DNA of 64,000 nucleotides from Rhizobium sp. C4 (GCF_021026315.1 NZ_JAJNCX010000016.1:56466-120465), one strand, 5' to 3'; positions 1 through 9,605 are shown, counted from the stretch's first letter. The notes: generated by a model from the sequence alone, not told the origin. Translations and numbers: made by a program.

Positions 1-1004
1 ATGGTGCAGAGGAACGTGGCGGCCAGCTTCTCGACAAAGAAGAGCGGCGGCAGCGGCGTGCCCTGCAGGGCTCCGCGCGCCTGGCTGTAGCCGGTGCCGA
101 AGGTGAGCCCGCCCGAGACGATGCCGATGACGGCCACGAGGAACCCGAAGCCGGCGGCAATGGCGAGAAGCCGCGGCAGGGGGGCGGCCTGCCGCCAGCG
201 CTTGAGCCGGATCGTCAGCCGGAGCACGGCGGTGGAAAAAAGGGCCCCGAAGGCGCCGCCGCCAATGCCGCAGAGCAGGACCAGCCACCAGTCGCGAAGC
301 CCGTTCATCACGTCATGCGTCGAGCCGAAATAGGTATTGTAGTCGCCAAGCAGCCCCATGGCGGCAAGGCCGGACAGGATGACGGCGGTGAGCACCGCGC
401 CATTGGCACGGATCTCGAAATTGCGGCTCATTTCCTCGATCGCGAAGACGATGCCGGCCAGCGGCGTGTTGAAGGCCGCCGCAATCCCCGCCGCCGAGCC
501 GGCGAGAATCAGTCCCCTCGCCTGCACGACGCCGCCGATGCGGGCGGCCTGCAGCATGATCGACGCGCCGACCTGCACCGTCGGCCCCTCGCGGCCGATC
601 GAGCCGCCACAGAAGATGCCGAAGATGGTGAGTACGATCTTGGCGGCCGCCAGCTTCAGCGAGAGCAGGAAGCTCCGGCTTTCCGCATCGTGGAAATGGC
701 GCGCGGCAATCGCCTGCGGGATGCCCGAACCTTGCGAATTGGGAAAATAGCGGAAGGCGAGCCAGGCCGAGAGCGCAAAGCCTGCGGGCGTCAGCGCCAG
801 CGGAATGAGGAAGCTGTAGGCGCCCGAATGGGTGACATGATGAAAGGCGTCGCTCGCCCAGTCGGATGCCTTGGCGAAGACGACGCTGACGAGGCCGATG
901 GCCAGCGCGCCGATCCAGAAGACCAGCCTCGCCTGCCACATGTTGCGTCTGCCGCGCATGACCTTGATGCGGCGGAGGAGTTTCAGCTTGCGGGGATTTG
1001 GCAT
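1..1004 (-). CDS. ClC family chloride channel/antiporter (partial, C-terminus outside window)
   Basis: This is a membrane protein of the ClC chloride channel or H+/Cl- antiporter family. The reverse strand reads without a stop from an ATG at 1004 to the window edge, giving 334 residues and no C-terminus. Two family signatures are visible: GSGIP (first selectivity-filter segment, about residue 98) and GREGP (about residue 135), followed by the conserved GSAAGIAAAFNTPLAG segment and FAIEE. Several hydrophobic helices run throughout. A CBS pair, if present, would lie beyond the edge. The family assignment is firm; whether it is a channel or an exchanger cannot be told. Confidence 0.93.
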   Translation of the reverse strand, partial: MPNPRKLKLLRRIKVMRGRRNMWQARLVFWIGALAIGLVSVVFAKASDWASDAFHHVTHSGAYSFLIPLALTPAGFALSAWLAFRYFPNSQGSGIPQAIAARHFHDAESRSFLLSLKLAAAKIVLTIFGIFCGGSIGREGPTVQVGASIMLQAARIGGVVQARGLILAGSAAGIAAAFNTPLAGIVFAIEEMSRNFEIRANGAVLTAVILSGLAAMGLLGDYNTYFGSTHDVMNGLRDWWLVLLCGIGGGAFGALFSTAVLRLTIRLKRWRQAAPLPRLLAIAAGFGFLVAVIGIVSGGLTFGTGYSQARGALQGTPLPPLFFVEKLAATFLCT

Positions 1005-1381
1005 GGGGGGACGCGCTCTGGGGACGGAATTGTCGTGTGCCTGGGGTTAGACGCCCTTGTTTTGACAATTTCAAGGTCTTATGCAGCGCGGCGGCGTCAT
1101 CTTCAGGGTGGCTCGGGTTCCGGACCCGACTGCGGGCCAGTTTGTGCATCCTATAAAGCAATGCCCAAGCATTGTGCACTTTAAGGCAGATGCCCCATGA
1201 ACTGCTAAGCGAGCCGTAGCATTTCATTTCCTCGAAAGAGCTAAAACAATGCGCACATTCCTGCGAATTTGATGAATTTTCTTGGGATAGACTTTAAAAC
1301 TCCATTCAGCTGTCATGTTTATATAGCCAAAGCCATGATAAGCGCCGCGAACGGCGTCCGGTTGAGACCTCAGGAACAAAC
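1005..1381. other. Intergenic region between divergent ClC and DUF2156 genes
   Basis: This 377-base gap separates two divergently transcribed genes, so promoters for both should lie here. The stretch around 1200-1340 is clearly A+T-richer than the flanks. I found no RNA gene, no repeat and no reading frame with coding character. Confidence 0.5.
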
Positions 1382-2686
1382 ATGCTCGACATAACGGCCT
1401 TGTCTGCAACGAACACGGCAACCGAGATTGGCCATGCCGCGGAGACGGCGGTGGTGGCTATTCGGCAGAAACATCGCACGTCACGATGGGCTGCGCCGGC
1501 AGCCGTCTCGGCGCTCGCCTTCTATGCCGGCGTCAGCACCGCCTTCGACGGCGCGATCGTCGGACCGCTGATGCGGCAGGCGATGAAGCACGTCTTCTAC
1601 CAGCCGGTCGGCGGCGGCGTGGCGCTTGCCGCAACGATCAGCGTGCTGGCCGGACGCCGCGCCATGCGCGCCTGGCGCCAGCGCGGCCCGGCCCCCGCCC
1701 GCGACGAACTCCGCCGGGCAAGCGACATCGCGATCCGCCACGACAATGCGGCTGCCGGTCTTGTCCGCCTCGGCGACAAGAAGCTTCTCTTCTCCGATTG
1801 CGGCCAGGCCTTCATCATGTTTGGCTGCCGCGGCCGCTCGATGGTGGCCCTCTTCGACCCTGTCGGTCCGCGCCACCTCTGGCCGTCGCTGGTTCTGAAG
1901 TTCCGCGCCGAAGCCGAGCGCCTGATGCTTCGCCCCGTCTTCTACCAGGTCTCCTCCGATTTCCTGCCGGTGGCAGTGGAAACAGGCATGAAGCCCTACA
2001 AGATCGGCGAAGAAGCGGTGCTCGACCTCACCGCATTTTCGCTCGCCGGCGGCGACTGGCTGAAGCTGCGCCGCTCGATCAACCGGGCGGAGCGCGACGG
2101 GCTTTCCTTCGAAATGCTGGTGCCGGAGGCTGTCCCGGCCGTGATGGGCGAACTTGCCCGCGTTTCCGACCTGTGGCTTTCCACCCAGAACGCCAGCGAA
2201 AAGGGTTTCTCCCTCGGCACGTTCCGCAACGACTATGTCGCCTCGACGCCCGTCGCGGTGATCCGGGTCGATGGCCACATCGTCGCCTTCGCGAATATCC
2301 TGACGACCGAGAGCGGTCATGCCTTCATCGACCTGATGCGCTCTCTGCCGGGCGTTCACCGCGGCGCGATGGACCTGCTCTTCGTGCGGATCATGGAACA
2401 CCTGAAACAGGCCGGCTATTTCCGCCTGAACCTCGGCATGGCACCGCTTTCCGGCCTTTCCGACCATGCCAGCGCACCGCTCTGGAACCGCATCGGCAAC
2501 CAGGTCTTCGAAAAGGGCGAGCGCTTCTACAATTTCAAGGGCGTGAAGACCTTCAAGTCGAAGTTCGACCCCGAATGGCAGCCGCGCTACCTGATTGCCG
2601 GCGGCCTCGGCCTGCCTGTCTCCGCCATGCTCGACGTCACGCTGCTGATCGGCGGCGGCCTGCGCGGGGTCTTCCGGCGGTCATAA
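1382..2686 (+). CDS. DUF2156 / MprF C-terminal-domain protein (phosphatidylglycerol aminoacyltransferase-like)
   Basis: This 434-residue protein resembles the cytosolic catalytic domain of MprF/LpiA lysyl-phosphatidylglycerol synthases (DUF2156, GNAT-like fold). That domain moves an amino acid from aminoacyl-tRNA to phosphatidylglycerol. Residues about 40-100 hold one or two hydrophobic segments, and the rest is the soluble domain, with the typical YNFKGVKTFKSKFDPEW stretch near the end. The long N-terminal flippase part of full MprF (usually 800+ residues in total) is absent, so this is a short form. AGGAAC precedes the ATG. Substrate is unknown; increased membrane charge under acid or peptide stress is only an inference from the family. 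Confidence 0.8.
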   Translation: MLDITALSATNTATEIGHAAETAVVAIRQKHRTSRWAAPAAVSALAFYAGVSTAFDGAIVGPLMRQAMKHVFYQPVGGGVALAATISVLAGRRAMRAWRQRGPAPARDELRRASDIAIRHDNAAAGLVRLGDKKLLFSDCGQAFIMFGCRGRSMVALFDPVGPRHLWPSLVLKFRAEAERLMLRPVFYQVSSDFLPVAVETGMKPYKIGEEAVLDLTAFSLAGGDWLKLRRSINRAERDGLSFEMLVPEAVPAVMGELARVSDLWLSTQNASEKGFSLGTFRNDYVASTPVAVIRVDGHIVAFANILTTESGHAFIDLMRSLPGVHRGAMDLLFVRIMEHLKQAGYFRLNLGMAPLSGLSDHASAPLWNRIGNQVFEKGERFYNFKGVKTFKSKFDPEWQPRYLIAGGLGLPVSAMLDVTLLIGGGLRGVFRRS

Positions 2687-2690
2687 GGCC

Positions 2691-2726
2691 GGGTGATACG
2701 GCGGCAGACAATCTGCCGCCGCACCC
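2691..2726. terminator. Bidirectional hairpin terminator between convergent genes
   Basis: A GGGTG...CACCC outer pair encloses the perfect arms CGGCGGCAGA and TCTGCCGCCG around a CAA loop, and ACGTTTTCC follows on the plus strand. It lies between two convergent genes, so it can serve both. Confidence 0.7.
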
Positions 2727-2734
2727 ACGTTTTC

Positions 2735-3589
2735 CTACTTCGAACCGAAAAAGTCGCGGACGGCCTTCGTATAGCCTGCCGGATCCTGCAGCATGGCGAA
2801 GTGGCTGACATCCTTGAGGATGATGAGCTTGGCGCCCGGAACCATGCTGGCAATATAGTCCGTGTGCCCACGGTCGACCGCCTCGTCATGATCGCCCAAG
2901 ACAATTGCCGTCGGGACCTTGATCGACTTCAGGTCGCTGTCCGGCCAGTTCGGCTGGGTTGCCCACATGTCGCTGATCTGCTTGACGAAGGCGTCATATT
3001 CGGTCGGCGTCGGGGAGATCTTCTTGTAGACCTCGCCGCTGCGGTCGATATAGGCGGCAAACGTCTTGTTCTCCATCACGTCGGACTTGACGCCCTCGAC
3101 CTTGGTGTTGGCGGCCTGGGCGAAGAGCTTTTCGAGCCGTTCGGGATGATGGATGGCGATGTCGAGGCCGATAATGCCGCCATCGCTCCAGCCGACGAGA
3201 TCGACCTTCTGGACCTTCAGATAGTCGAGCAGCGCCAGATAGTCCGACGACATCAGATCATAGCCATAGGGCTCGGCATTGCGCGTGGAGCGGCCATGGC
3301 CGCGGCTGTCTGCAACGATGACCGTATGGTCTTTGGCAAGATCCGCCACCTGATTGGCCCAGATATCGCCATAGCCGAGACCGCCATGGATCATCAGGAT
3401 CGGTGTGCCGGGGGCGGTGCCATAGACGGCATAATACATCTGGATGCCGTTGACTGGTGCCGTGCCGGACTTGACGGCGGCGGGCATGGCCGGCGGTTCC
3501 GGCAGCTCGGTCCAGCGATCGGCAGCCTGAGCGACCGATGCGGCGAGAACGGCAAGCGCGCAGCCTGCCGCAACAATCCATTTTCTCAT
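2735..3589 (-). CDS. Exported alpha/beta hydrolase
   Basis: This 284-residue alpha/beta-fold hydrolase starts at the ATG at 3589, which has an AGGGGA ribosome site and opens straight into a signal peptide (MRKWIVAAGC, then cleavage after AQA). A longer frame upstream would bury the signal and is rejected. The nucleophile elbow GWSDGG sits near residue 135. The acid is probably in the GDHDEAVD stretch and the histidine in DVSHFAM. The HGG oxyanion motif is present near residue 68. It is probably periplasmic. Substrate is unknown. It is divergent from the adjacent AraC gene, which could regulate it. Confidence 0.85.
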   Translation of the reverse strand: MRKWIVAAGCALAVLAASVAQAADRWTELPEPPAMPAAVKSGTAPVNGIQMYYAVYGTAPGTPILMIHGGLGYGDIWANQVADLAKDHTVIVADSRGHGRSTRNAEPYGYDLMSSDYLALLDYLKVQKVDLVGWSDGGIIGLDIAIHHPERLEKLFAQAANTKVEGVKSDVMENKTFAAYIDRSGEVYKKISPTPTEYDAFVKQISDMWATQPNWPDSDLKSIKVPTAIVLGDHDEAVDRGHTDYIASMVPGAKLIILKDVSHFAMLQDPAGYTKAVRDFFGSK

Positions 3590-3707
3590 GTCATTCCCCT
3601 TTTTGCTCGTTTGTGACGAATTTGCGAAGACGGCTTGAATGCCGGCTTTCGGGCCATCATAATCGTCCCGCCCCACGCCCGTTATCCGTTTTACGCAAGA
3701 GGCGGCG

Positions 3708-4664
3708 ATGCCCACGGAACCCGAACGCTCCGGCCTGACCATCCATCGCGATCGCTTCGCCGATATCGACCGGCAGGCGGCGCAGCTGAGCGGCTATGAC
3801 CAGATCTATCGCCAGCTGAGCCGGGGTGCCTTTGCCGGCAGCTTCACCACCGTGGAAGGCCGGGGAGGCGCGGGTGTCTATGTCGAGACGGTCAATCAGG
3901 TGATCGAGCAGTTCAGCAGCGTGCCGGCCGACCAGACGAGCCTTGTGTTTCTGTGTGGCGACCAGCCATCGGCGCGGTTCGGCGCAAGGGCATTTGCGCC
4001 CGGCACAGCCATGCTTCTCGGACCGGGCGCGGAGATCGATTTCCAGAGTACGCCCGGGACGCATGTCTGCGTCGTGACATTCGGCGGCGAGGCCCTGCGG
4101 CAGGCGGGCGAGGCAAGTGGCATGCTGCCGCCGGCGCGCGGCGAAACGCGGCTCATCGACAATCCAGCCGCGACCGGCCGCCTCGTCCAGACGGTCAACG
4201 CGCTTCTGCATTGCGCGCTTCTGGCCGCCGGCATGGGGCCGGAGGCGCTCGACCCTGACGGCTTCAGCGCCGAGATCGCGGCGATCATGGTGGCGATGAG
4301 CGGATTTGCGGGTGCGGGACTGGCGCACCGCCTCCCCTCGCCCGACCGCCGCGCAGCACTTTTCCGGGAAGCGCGCGCGACGATCCACGACAGCCTCGAC
4401 ACCGTCTCGGTGCCGCGGCTGCAAAGCCGGCTCAATGTCAGCCGCCGCACGCTCGAATATGCCTTCCACGAGGCCGTGGGCATGAGCCCCCACGCCTATA
4501 TCGCCGCCCTCCGGCTGGACGCAGTGCGCCGCGCACTGAAATCGAACAGCGACAGCATCGGCGACATCGCCGCCCGCTACGGCATCTGGCATCTCGGCCG
4601 GCTGGCGGGGCAGTTCCGCGAGGCATTCGGGGTGCTGCCATCGGAGACGCGGCGGGGGACATAA
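3708..4664 (+). CDS. AraC family transcriptional regulator
   Basis: This 318-residue regulator has a poorly conserved N-terminal sensing region and a C-terminal AraC double helix-turn-helix at about residues 225-315, with the second-helix RYGIWHLGRLAGQFREAFG pattern typical of the family. The start ATG follows AAGAGGCGGCG. It is transcribed divergently from the exported hydrolase across a 118-base gap, so it is a natural candidate for control of that gene. The inducer is unknown. Confidence 0.88.
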   Translation: MPTEPERSGLTIHRDRFADIDRQAAQLSGYDQIYRQLSRGAFAGSFTTVEGRGGAGVYVETVNQVIEQFSSVPADQTSLVFLCGDQPSARFGARAFAPGTAMLLGPGAEIDFQSTPGTHVCVVTFGGEALRQAGEASGMLPPARGETRLIDNPAATGRLVQTVNALLHCALLAAGMGPEALDPDGFSAEIAAIMVAMSGFAGAGLAHRLPSPDRRAALFREARATIHDSLDTVSVPRLQSRLNVSRRTLEYAFHEAVGMSPHAYIAALRLDAVRRALKSNSDSIGDIAARYGIWHLGRLAGQFREAFGVLPSETRRGT

Positions 4665-4748
4665 GCGCTGACAATGGGTTCAGGTAATTTGCCTGAAATT
4701 TCAACGGCAATTGCCGCGCCAGCGGGCTCTTCTATCTATTAGTCTTCT

Positions 4749-4800
4749 CAGCCCGCAGACGCGGGCTGGCTGGATGCCGGCTCGAGGCCGGCATGACGGA
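4749..4800. repeat. RIME-like palindromic repeat, copy 1
   Basis: Two adjacent hairpins, AGCCCGC/GCGGGCT and ATGCCGGC/GCCGGCAT, are joined by GGCTGG. The same two modules, in inverted order, recur at 7111-7240 and 22225-22351. This matches the style of Rhizobium-specific intergenic mosaic elements. It lies between the AraC gene and betA. Confidence 0.75.
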
Positions 4801-4833
4801 GTTGGATTATACCTTGCGCAGACAAGAGCCCCC

Positions 4834-6489
4834 TCACCGATCACTCACCTCCCAGCGCGGATTGATCCACGGCGCCTGGTTCGAGCGTGCCAGTCTGGGC
4901 TTGCCCAGGATATGATCGGCGGCTTTTTCGCCGGTCATGATGGAGGGGCCGTTGAGGTTGCCGTAGGTGAGGCGCGGGAAGATGGAGCTGTCGGCGACGC
5001 GGAGGCCTTCGACGCCGATGACCTTGGTGTCGGGATCGACGACGGCCATGGGGTCGTCCTTGGAGCCCATCTTGCAGGTGCCGCAGGGGTGATAGGCGCT
5101 TTCGAGATGTTCCTTCAGGAAGGCATCGATCTGTTCATCCGTCTGGACGTCCTCGCCCGGCTGGATTTCCGGGCCGCGATAGGGGTCGAAGGCCTTCTGG
5201 CCGAAGATTTCGCGGGTGAGGCGCACGCAATGGCGGAACTTCACCCAGTCTTCCTCGTGGCTCATGTAGTTGAACTTGATGACCGGATCGGCCATCGGGT
5301 CGGGCGAGCGGAGCGTGACGGCGCCGCGCGACTTGGAATGATTGTAGCCGACATGGACCTGGAAGCCATGGCTCTTCGCCGCCGCCCGCCCGTCATAGGA
5401 AATGGCGACGGGGAGGAAATGGAACTGGATGTCCGGCTGTTTGACGCCCGGTGCGGAACGGACGAAGGCGCAGGATTCGAACTGGTTGGAGGTGCCGAGA
5501 CCCTGCTTGGTGAAGAGCCATTGCGCGCCGGCAACGCCCTGCCAGAACCATGGCAGCCAGGAATAGAGCGAGACCGGCTTAGTGGCGATCTGCTGGAAAT
5601 AGAATTCCATATGGTCCATCAGGTTGGCGCCGACGCCGGGGCGATCGGCCACGACCTCGATGCCCATCTCCTTCAGATGGGCTGCCGGGCCGATGCCGGA
5701 GAGCATCAGCAGCTTGGGCGAATTGAACGACGAGGCCGAGACGATGACCTCCCGGTTGGCGCGGATCACCTCGATCTTGCCACCGCGATCCACTTCCACG
5801 CCGATGGCGCGCTTGCCTTCGAAGACGACGCGACGGGCAAAGCAGCGCACCAGATCGACATTCGGCCGCTTCAGCGCCGGCTTCAGATAGGCAGACGCCG
5901 CCGACCAGCGATGGCCGTTATGGATCGTCTGCTCCATCAGGCCGAAGCCTTCCTGCTTCTCGCCGTTATAGTCTTCCGTCGTCTCGAACCCGGCCTGCCG
6001 GCCCGCCTCCACGAAGGCGCGCACCAGCGGGTTCTTCGCCGGCCCGCGCTGGACATGCAGTGGCCCATCGGTGCCGCGCCAGCCGGCCTGCCCGCCCTTC
6101 GAGTTTTCCTGCCGCTTGAAATAGGGCAGCACATCGGCATAGGACCAGCCGGTCGCGCCGAGCTCGTCCCAGGTGTCGAAGTCTTCCGCCGAGCCACGCA
6201 CATAGACCATGCCGTTGATCGAGGACGAGCCGCCGATGACCTTGCCGCGCGGCGCGGTGATGCGGCGATTGTTGAGGTTCGGCTCGGGCTCGGAGAGATA
6301 GCCCCAATTGTAGCGCTTCATGCTCATCGGCCAGGCCAGTGCCGCCGGCATCTGGATGAACGGGCCGACGTCGGAGCCTCCGTATTCGAGGACGAGGACG
6401 GTATGCTTGCCGTCTTCGGAGAGGCGGGAGGCGAGCGCCGAGCCGGCGGAGCCGGAGCCGACGATGACGTAATCAGCTTGCATGGTCAT
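4834..6489 (-). CDS. betA: Choline dehydrogenase
   Basis: This FAD-dependent GMC oxidoreductase oxidises choline to betaine aldehyde and can carry it on to betaine. At 551 residues it has the usual BetA length. The N-terminal dinucleotide motif [14 protein letters not shown] is followed by the GMC signature region [18 protein letters not shown]. The catalytic histidine lies in [10 protein letters not shown] near residue 465, and the GMC tail RVADSSIFP...TYGNLNGPS is intact. It reads in the same direction as betB and betI but is separated from betB by an opposite-strand XRE gene and repeats, so it may have its own promoter. Confidence 0.96.
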   Translation of the reverse strand: MTMQADYVIVGSGSAGSALASRLSEDGKHTVLVLEYGGSDVGPFIQMPAALAWPMSMKRYNWGYLSEPEPNLNNRRITAPRGKVIGGSSSINGMVYVRGSAEDFDTWDELGATGWSYADVLPYFKRQENSKGGQAGWRGTDGPLHVQRGPAKNPLVRAFVEAGRQAGFETTEDYNGEKQEGFGLMEQTIHNGHRWSAASAYLKPALKRPNVDLVRCFARRVVFEGKRAIGVEVDRGGKIEVIRANREVIVSASSFNSPKLLMLSGIGPAAHLKEMGIEVVADRPGVGANLMDHMEFYFQQIATKPVSLYSWLPWFWQGVAGAQWLFTKQGLGTSNQFESCAFVRSAPGVKQPDIQFHFLPVAISYDGRAAAKSHGFQVHVGYNHSKSRGAVTLRSPDPMADPVIKFNYMSHEEDWVKFRHCVRLTREIFGQKAFDPYRGPEIQPGEDVQTDEQIDAFLKEHLESAYHPCGTCKMGSKDDPMAVVDPDTKVIGVEGLRVADSSIFPRLTYGNLNGPSIMTGEKAADHILGKPRLARSNQAPWINPRWEVSDR

Positions 6490-6525
6490 GAGGAGAGACC
6501 TTTGGATGGGGAGTGTGGAAACTTG

Positions 6526-6613
6526 TCGTCATGCTCGGGCCTGTCCCGAGCATCTGCTCCGTTGCAACTGCGGTGACGTGCGTAGATCCTCGGGACAAGC
6601 CCGAGGATGACGG
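6526..6613. repeat. RIME-like palindromic repeat, copy 2 (variant)
   Basis: The left hairpin is ATGCTCGGG/CCCGAGCAT and the right hairpin is ATCCTCGGG/CCCGAGGAT, each followed or preceded by GTCATG or GATGACG. The layout is the same as in the other mosaic copies, but the stems have a different sequence. It lies upstream of betA and next to the XRE gene. Confidence 0.65.
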
Positions 6614-6678
6614 CGTTTGGGACACCTCGGAAGCACGCAAAAGTTGCCGTTGACGCGACCTTCTGCTAATGTCGCACC

Positions 6679-7032
6679 ATGGAAATCGACATTCAGAGAA
6701 TTACCCTCGACGGCAAGAACTACGTCATGCTCAGCGAGGATGACTTTGAAGACCTGATCGATGGCTTGAAGGCTCAGGCTATTCTGGCGCGTGTCGAGGC
6801 TGGCGAGGAAACCTGGCCGATGGAGCTTGTCGAAGAGCTTTGCGAAACCGACAGCCGCATCCGCACCTATCGCAAGTATCGCGGCTTGACCATGACCGAA
6901 CTGGCGACCGCCGCCGGCATTTCGCAGCCGCATCTCTCCGATATCGAGAACGGCAAGAAGACGGGCTCGGTGGATGTGCTGAAGCGCATCGCCACTGCGT
7001 TGAAGGTCGATCTGGACGATCTGGTGGTTTGA
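6679..7032 (+). CDS. XRE-family helix-turn-helix protein (orphan antitoxin-like)
   Basis: This 117-residue protein has an N-terminal part reminiscent of Phd/RelB-type antitoxins (YVMLSEDDFEDLIDGL) and a C-terminal XRE helix-turn-helix at about residues 60-115 (MTELATAAGISQPHLSDIE). No toxin gene lies beside it. It sits on the plus strand between betB and betA, flanked by repeat elements on both sides, and so interrupts an otherwise co-directional betaine cluster. It could be a free-standing regulator or a leftover antitoxin. Confidence 0.8.
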   Translation: MEIDIQRITLDGKNYVMLSEDDFEDLIDGLKAQAILARVEAGEETWPMELVEELCETDSRIRTYRKYRGLTMTELATAAGISQPHLSDIENGKKTGSVDVLKRIATALKVDLDDLVV

Positions 7033-7040
7033 GCGGCAAA

Positions 7041-7094
7041 GTCCCCCTCTGGCCTGCCGGCCATCTCCCCCACAAGGGGGGAGACGACGGGAGG
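7041..7094. repeat. Short palindromic repeat, family B copy 1
   Basis: The element reads TCCCCCTCTGGCCTGCCGG, then a TCTCCCCC/GGGGGAGA stem. A near-identical copy lies at 22879-22935, inside the gbcB coding sequence. Here it is intergenic, directly after the XRE gene. Confidence 0.75.
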
Positions 7095-7110
7095 CGAGCA
7101 CGGCAAACTC

Positions 7111-7240
7111 CTCCGTCATGCCGGACTTGATCCGGCATCCAGCCAGCCCGCGTCTGCGGGCTGAATGACCTGACGACGAAAGAGTCCTCTCGCGCGACGG
7201 ACGTCGCGCGGCTGGATCCCGGATCAAGTCCGGGATGACG
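7111..7240. repeat. RIME-like mosaic repeat, copy 3
   Basis: The left module has hairpins ATGCCGGA/TCCGGCAT and AGCCCGC/GCGGGCT. The right module has CGCGCGAC/GTCGCGCG and ATCCCGGA/TCCGGGAT. Both modules recur in the same order at 22225-22351. It is downstream of betB, where it could act on transcript ends. Confidence 0.8.
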
Positions 7241-7268
7241 GCCAGTGAGAGGGATCGTCCTGTCATCA

Positions 7269-8732
7269 TCAATACGGCGCCTCGCATTTGCCCATGGCGA
7301 CATAGACCGTCTTCAGCTCGGTGTAGTGGTTGAGCGCGGCGAGCGAATTCTCGCGGCCGAAGCCGGATTGCTTGACGCCGCCGAAGGGGATTTCGACGGG
7401 GCAGAGGTTGTAGGTGTTGATCCAGACCGTGCCGGCCTCCAGCGCATCGACCACGCGATGCGCGCGAGCCATGTCACTGGTGAAGACGCCGCCGGCGAGG
7501 CCGAATTCGGTGGCGTTGGCGCGGGCGATCACCTCGTCCTCATGGTCGAAATCGAGCACGCACATGACCGGGCCGAAGATTTCTTCCCGCGCAATCGTCA
7601 TGTCGTCGGTCACGTCGGCAAAGACGGTCGGCTGGACGAAGCAGCCTTCGGAGGAGACATCGTTGGGGATGCCGCCGCCGGTGAGAAGCGTTGCCCCTTC
7701 GGCCTTGCCCTTCTCGATGTAACCCAGCACCTTTTCGCGCTGCGAACGGTTGACGAGCGGGCCCATCTGGGTCGCTTCGTCCAGCGGTTCGCCCATGCGG
7801 ATCGCTTCCGTGCGGGTCTTCAGGCGCGACAGGAACTGGTCCTTGATGCCCTTCTGCACGAAGACGCGGGTGCCGTTGGAGCAGACCTGGCCGGCGGAAT
7901 AGAAATTGCCGAGCATGGCGCCGGAAATGGCGCTTTCGACATCGGCGTCGTCAAAGACGATCATCGGCGACTTGCCGCCAAGTTCCATCGTCACATGCTT
8001 GAGTTGGCCGGCAGCGGCACCCGCCACCTTGCGGCCCGTCGGCACGGAGCCGGTGAGCGAGACCTTGGCGATGTCGGGATGGTTGACGAGCAGCGGGCCG
8101 GCATCGCGGTCGCCCTGCACGACGTTGAAGAGGCCCTTGGGCAGGCCCGCCTCGGTCAGGATTTCAGCGATCTTCAGCGCGCCGAGCGGGGTGACTTCCG
8201 AAGGCTTGAAGATGAAGGCGTTGCCGGCGACGAGCGCAGGGGCTGCCTTCCAGCAGGCGATCTGCTGCGGATAGTTCCATGCGCCGATGCCGAGCACGAT
8301 GCCGAGCGGGATACGCTTCGTGTAGGCCCAGTCGGCACCCAGCGGGATCTGCTCGCCGTTGAGCGCTGCCGGGGCCACGCCGCCGAAGAATTCCATCGCG
8401 TCCGCACCGGAGGTGCTGTCGGCGACAATGGTTTCCTGGATCGGCTTGCCGGTGTCGAGCGTTTCGAGTTCGGAGAGTTCGCGGTTCCGCTCACGGATGA
8501 TCTGCGAGGCGCGATAGAGGATGCGGCCACGCGCCGTCGGGCTCATCTTCGCCCAATCCTTCTGCGCGGCTTTCGCCGAGGCAATCGCCTGTTCGACGAT
8601 GGCGGGCGTGGCCGAACGGAGCCGCGCGATCACCTCGCCGGTGGCCGGATAGACGCATTCGATGACGTTACCGGCGGTGTCTTCGACATATTCGCCGTTG
8701 ATGAAATGGCTGGCTTTCGGTTGGGCGCGCAT
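7269..8732 (-). CDS. betB: Betaine aldehyde dehydrogenase
   Basis: This 487-residue NAD(P)-dependent aldehyde dehydrogenase converts betaine aldehyde to glycine betaine. The catalytic cysteine is in GQVCSNGTR near residue 282, the general-base glutamate in ELGGKSP near 251, and the NAD fold motif in the SLTGSVPTG segment. Length matches BetB. It is 29 bases downstream of betI on the same strand, so the two are very likely co-transcribed. No betC (choline sulfatase) lies between them, unlike the betICBA order known in Sinorhizobium. Confidence 0.96.
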   Translation of the reverse strand: MRAQPKASHFINGEYVEDTAGNVIECVYPATGEVIARLRSATPAIVEQAIASAKAAQKDWAKMSPTARGRILYRASQIIRERNRELSELETLDTGKPIQETIVADSTSGADAMEFFGGVAPAALNGEQIPLGADWAYTKRIPLGIVLGIGAWNYPQQIACWKAAPALVAGNAFIFKPSEVTPLGALKIAEILTEAGLPKGLFNVVQGDRDAGPLLVNHPDIAKVSLTGSVPTGRKVAGAAAGQLKHVTMELGGKSPMIVFDDADVESAISGAMLGNFYSAGQVCSNGTRVFVQKGIKDQFLSRLKTRTEAIRMGEPLDEATQMGPLVNRSQREKVLGYIEKGKAEGATLLTGGGIPNDVSSEGCFVQPTVFADVTDDMTIAREEIFGPVMCVLDFDHEDEVIARANATEFGLAGGVFTSDMARAHRVVDALEAGTVWINTYNLCPVEIPFGGVKQSGFGRENSLAALNHYTELKTVYVAMGKCEAPY

Positions 8733-8761
8733 GGCTCGCTCTCTTTCTTTTTCGAGTCGCT

Positions 8762-9349
8762 TCAGCGGGTTGCTGCGTTCAATTTCAGTGTCACGTAATC
8801 TTCGACCAGCGCCACCGCGCCGCTGACATCGAGGCGGGCGGCATCGAGCGCGCGGCGGATGTAGAGGCCGTCGATCAGGGCGGCGGCGCCTTCGGCGATG
8901 TGGTGGGCTTCATCCCTGCCACAGAGCGGCGACAGGGCCGCCACAAGGTTGGAATGGAGCCGTCGGGCATAGATCATGAGGAGACGCTTCGTTTCCTGCG
9001 AGCGCTGCGCCTCGACATAGAAGGCAAGCCAGGCGGCGACCGTGGCGGCGGCGAACTGTTCGACGCCGAAGGAGACGGCGATCAGCGCGCTCACCTTGCC
9101 GCGCGGCGTTTCCGCCCGGCGCATGGCGGCAATCGCCTCTTCCTTCAATTGTCGCAACAGGCTGCGCATGGTGGCGAGCAGCAATTGTTCCTTGGAGCCG
9201 AAATAGTGGAAGGCGAGCGCTGCGGACACGCCGGCGCTTTTGGCGATCTCCTGCATGGTGACGTCGAGCGAGCCGTGATCGCCGATCGCCTTCAGCGCGG
9301 CGTCGACCAGCGCCTTGCGGCGCACCGGCTCCATTCCGATTTTCGGCAT
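8762..9349 (-). CDS. betI: TetR-family repressor BetI
   Basis: This 195-residue TetR-type repressor of choline catabolism has an N-terminal helix-turn-helix at about residues 25-50 ([20 protein letters not shown]) and a BetI-like C-terminal ligand domain. I chose the ATG at 9349 ([11 protein letters not shown]), which has an AAGGGGAAC ribosome site; longer starts would run over the operator. It leads betI-betB. In the family, choline relieves repression. A perfect inverted repeat 31 bases upstream is its likely target. Confidence 0.93.
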   Translation of the reverse strand: MPKIGMEPVRRKALVDAALKAIGDHGSLDVTMQEIAKSAGVSAALAFHYFGSKEQLLLATMRSLLRQLKEEAIAAMRRAETPRGKVSALIAVSFGVEQFAAATVAAWLAFYVEAQRSQETKRLLMIYARRLHSNLVAALSPLCGRDEAHHIAEGAAALIDGLYIRRALDAARLDVSGAVALVEDYVTLKLNAATR

Positions 9350-9380
9350 GCTGTTCCCCTTGATTGATGTCAGTTTAATT

Positions 9381-9400
9381 TTGATTGATCCGTCAATCAA
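9381..9400. promoter_or_regulatory. Probable BetI operator
   Basis: TTGATTGA and TCAATCAA form a perfect 8+8 inverted repeat around TCCG, in an A+T-rich stretch just upstream of betI. A further TTGATTGA half-site lies at 9360-9367. Position and symmetry suit autoregulation by BetI; the assignment is inference. Confidence 0.75.
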
Positions 9401-9605
9401 TAAAAATTTCGCTGGTTGCGCGAAATCCCGCAGGGCTTCGTTTGCCGCTCGTTAACCGTGAAAAAGCTCAACGATTTCAAAGATGTTGATGAGGGGCTCT
9501 GTCACAGAAGTTTCACATCCGGTGAAGGAATTGTTGACCATTTGGCATTGAAGTTCGTGATCAAATTCTAAGATACCCCCGCTGGCGCACTGTTGGAGTA
9601 CCCCC

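Noticed and set aside
313..1227. 304-codon minus-strand frame near the window start
   Set aside because: It is out of frame with the ClC protein, which reads cleanly with GSGIP and GREGP in another frame of the same strand.
4711..6576. 621-codon open frame on the plus strand antisense to betA
   Set aside because: It is the mirror of a high-G+C gene: betA has every catalytic motif, while the antisense frame has low-complexity His/Asp/Gly/Arg composition and no ribosome site. Similar long antisense frames at 1486-2808, 7245-8798, 29620-31290, 38413-40500, 40897-43110 and 47893-49656 were dropped for the same reason.
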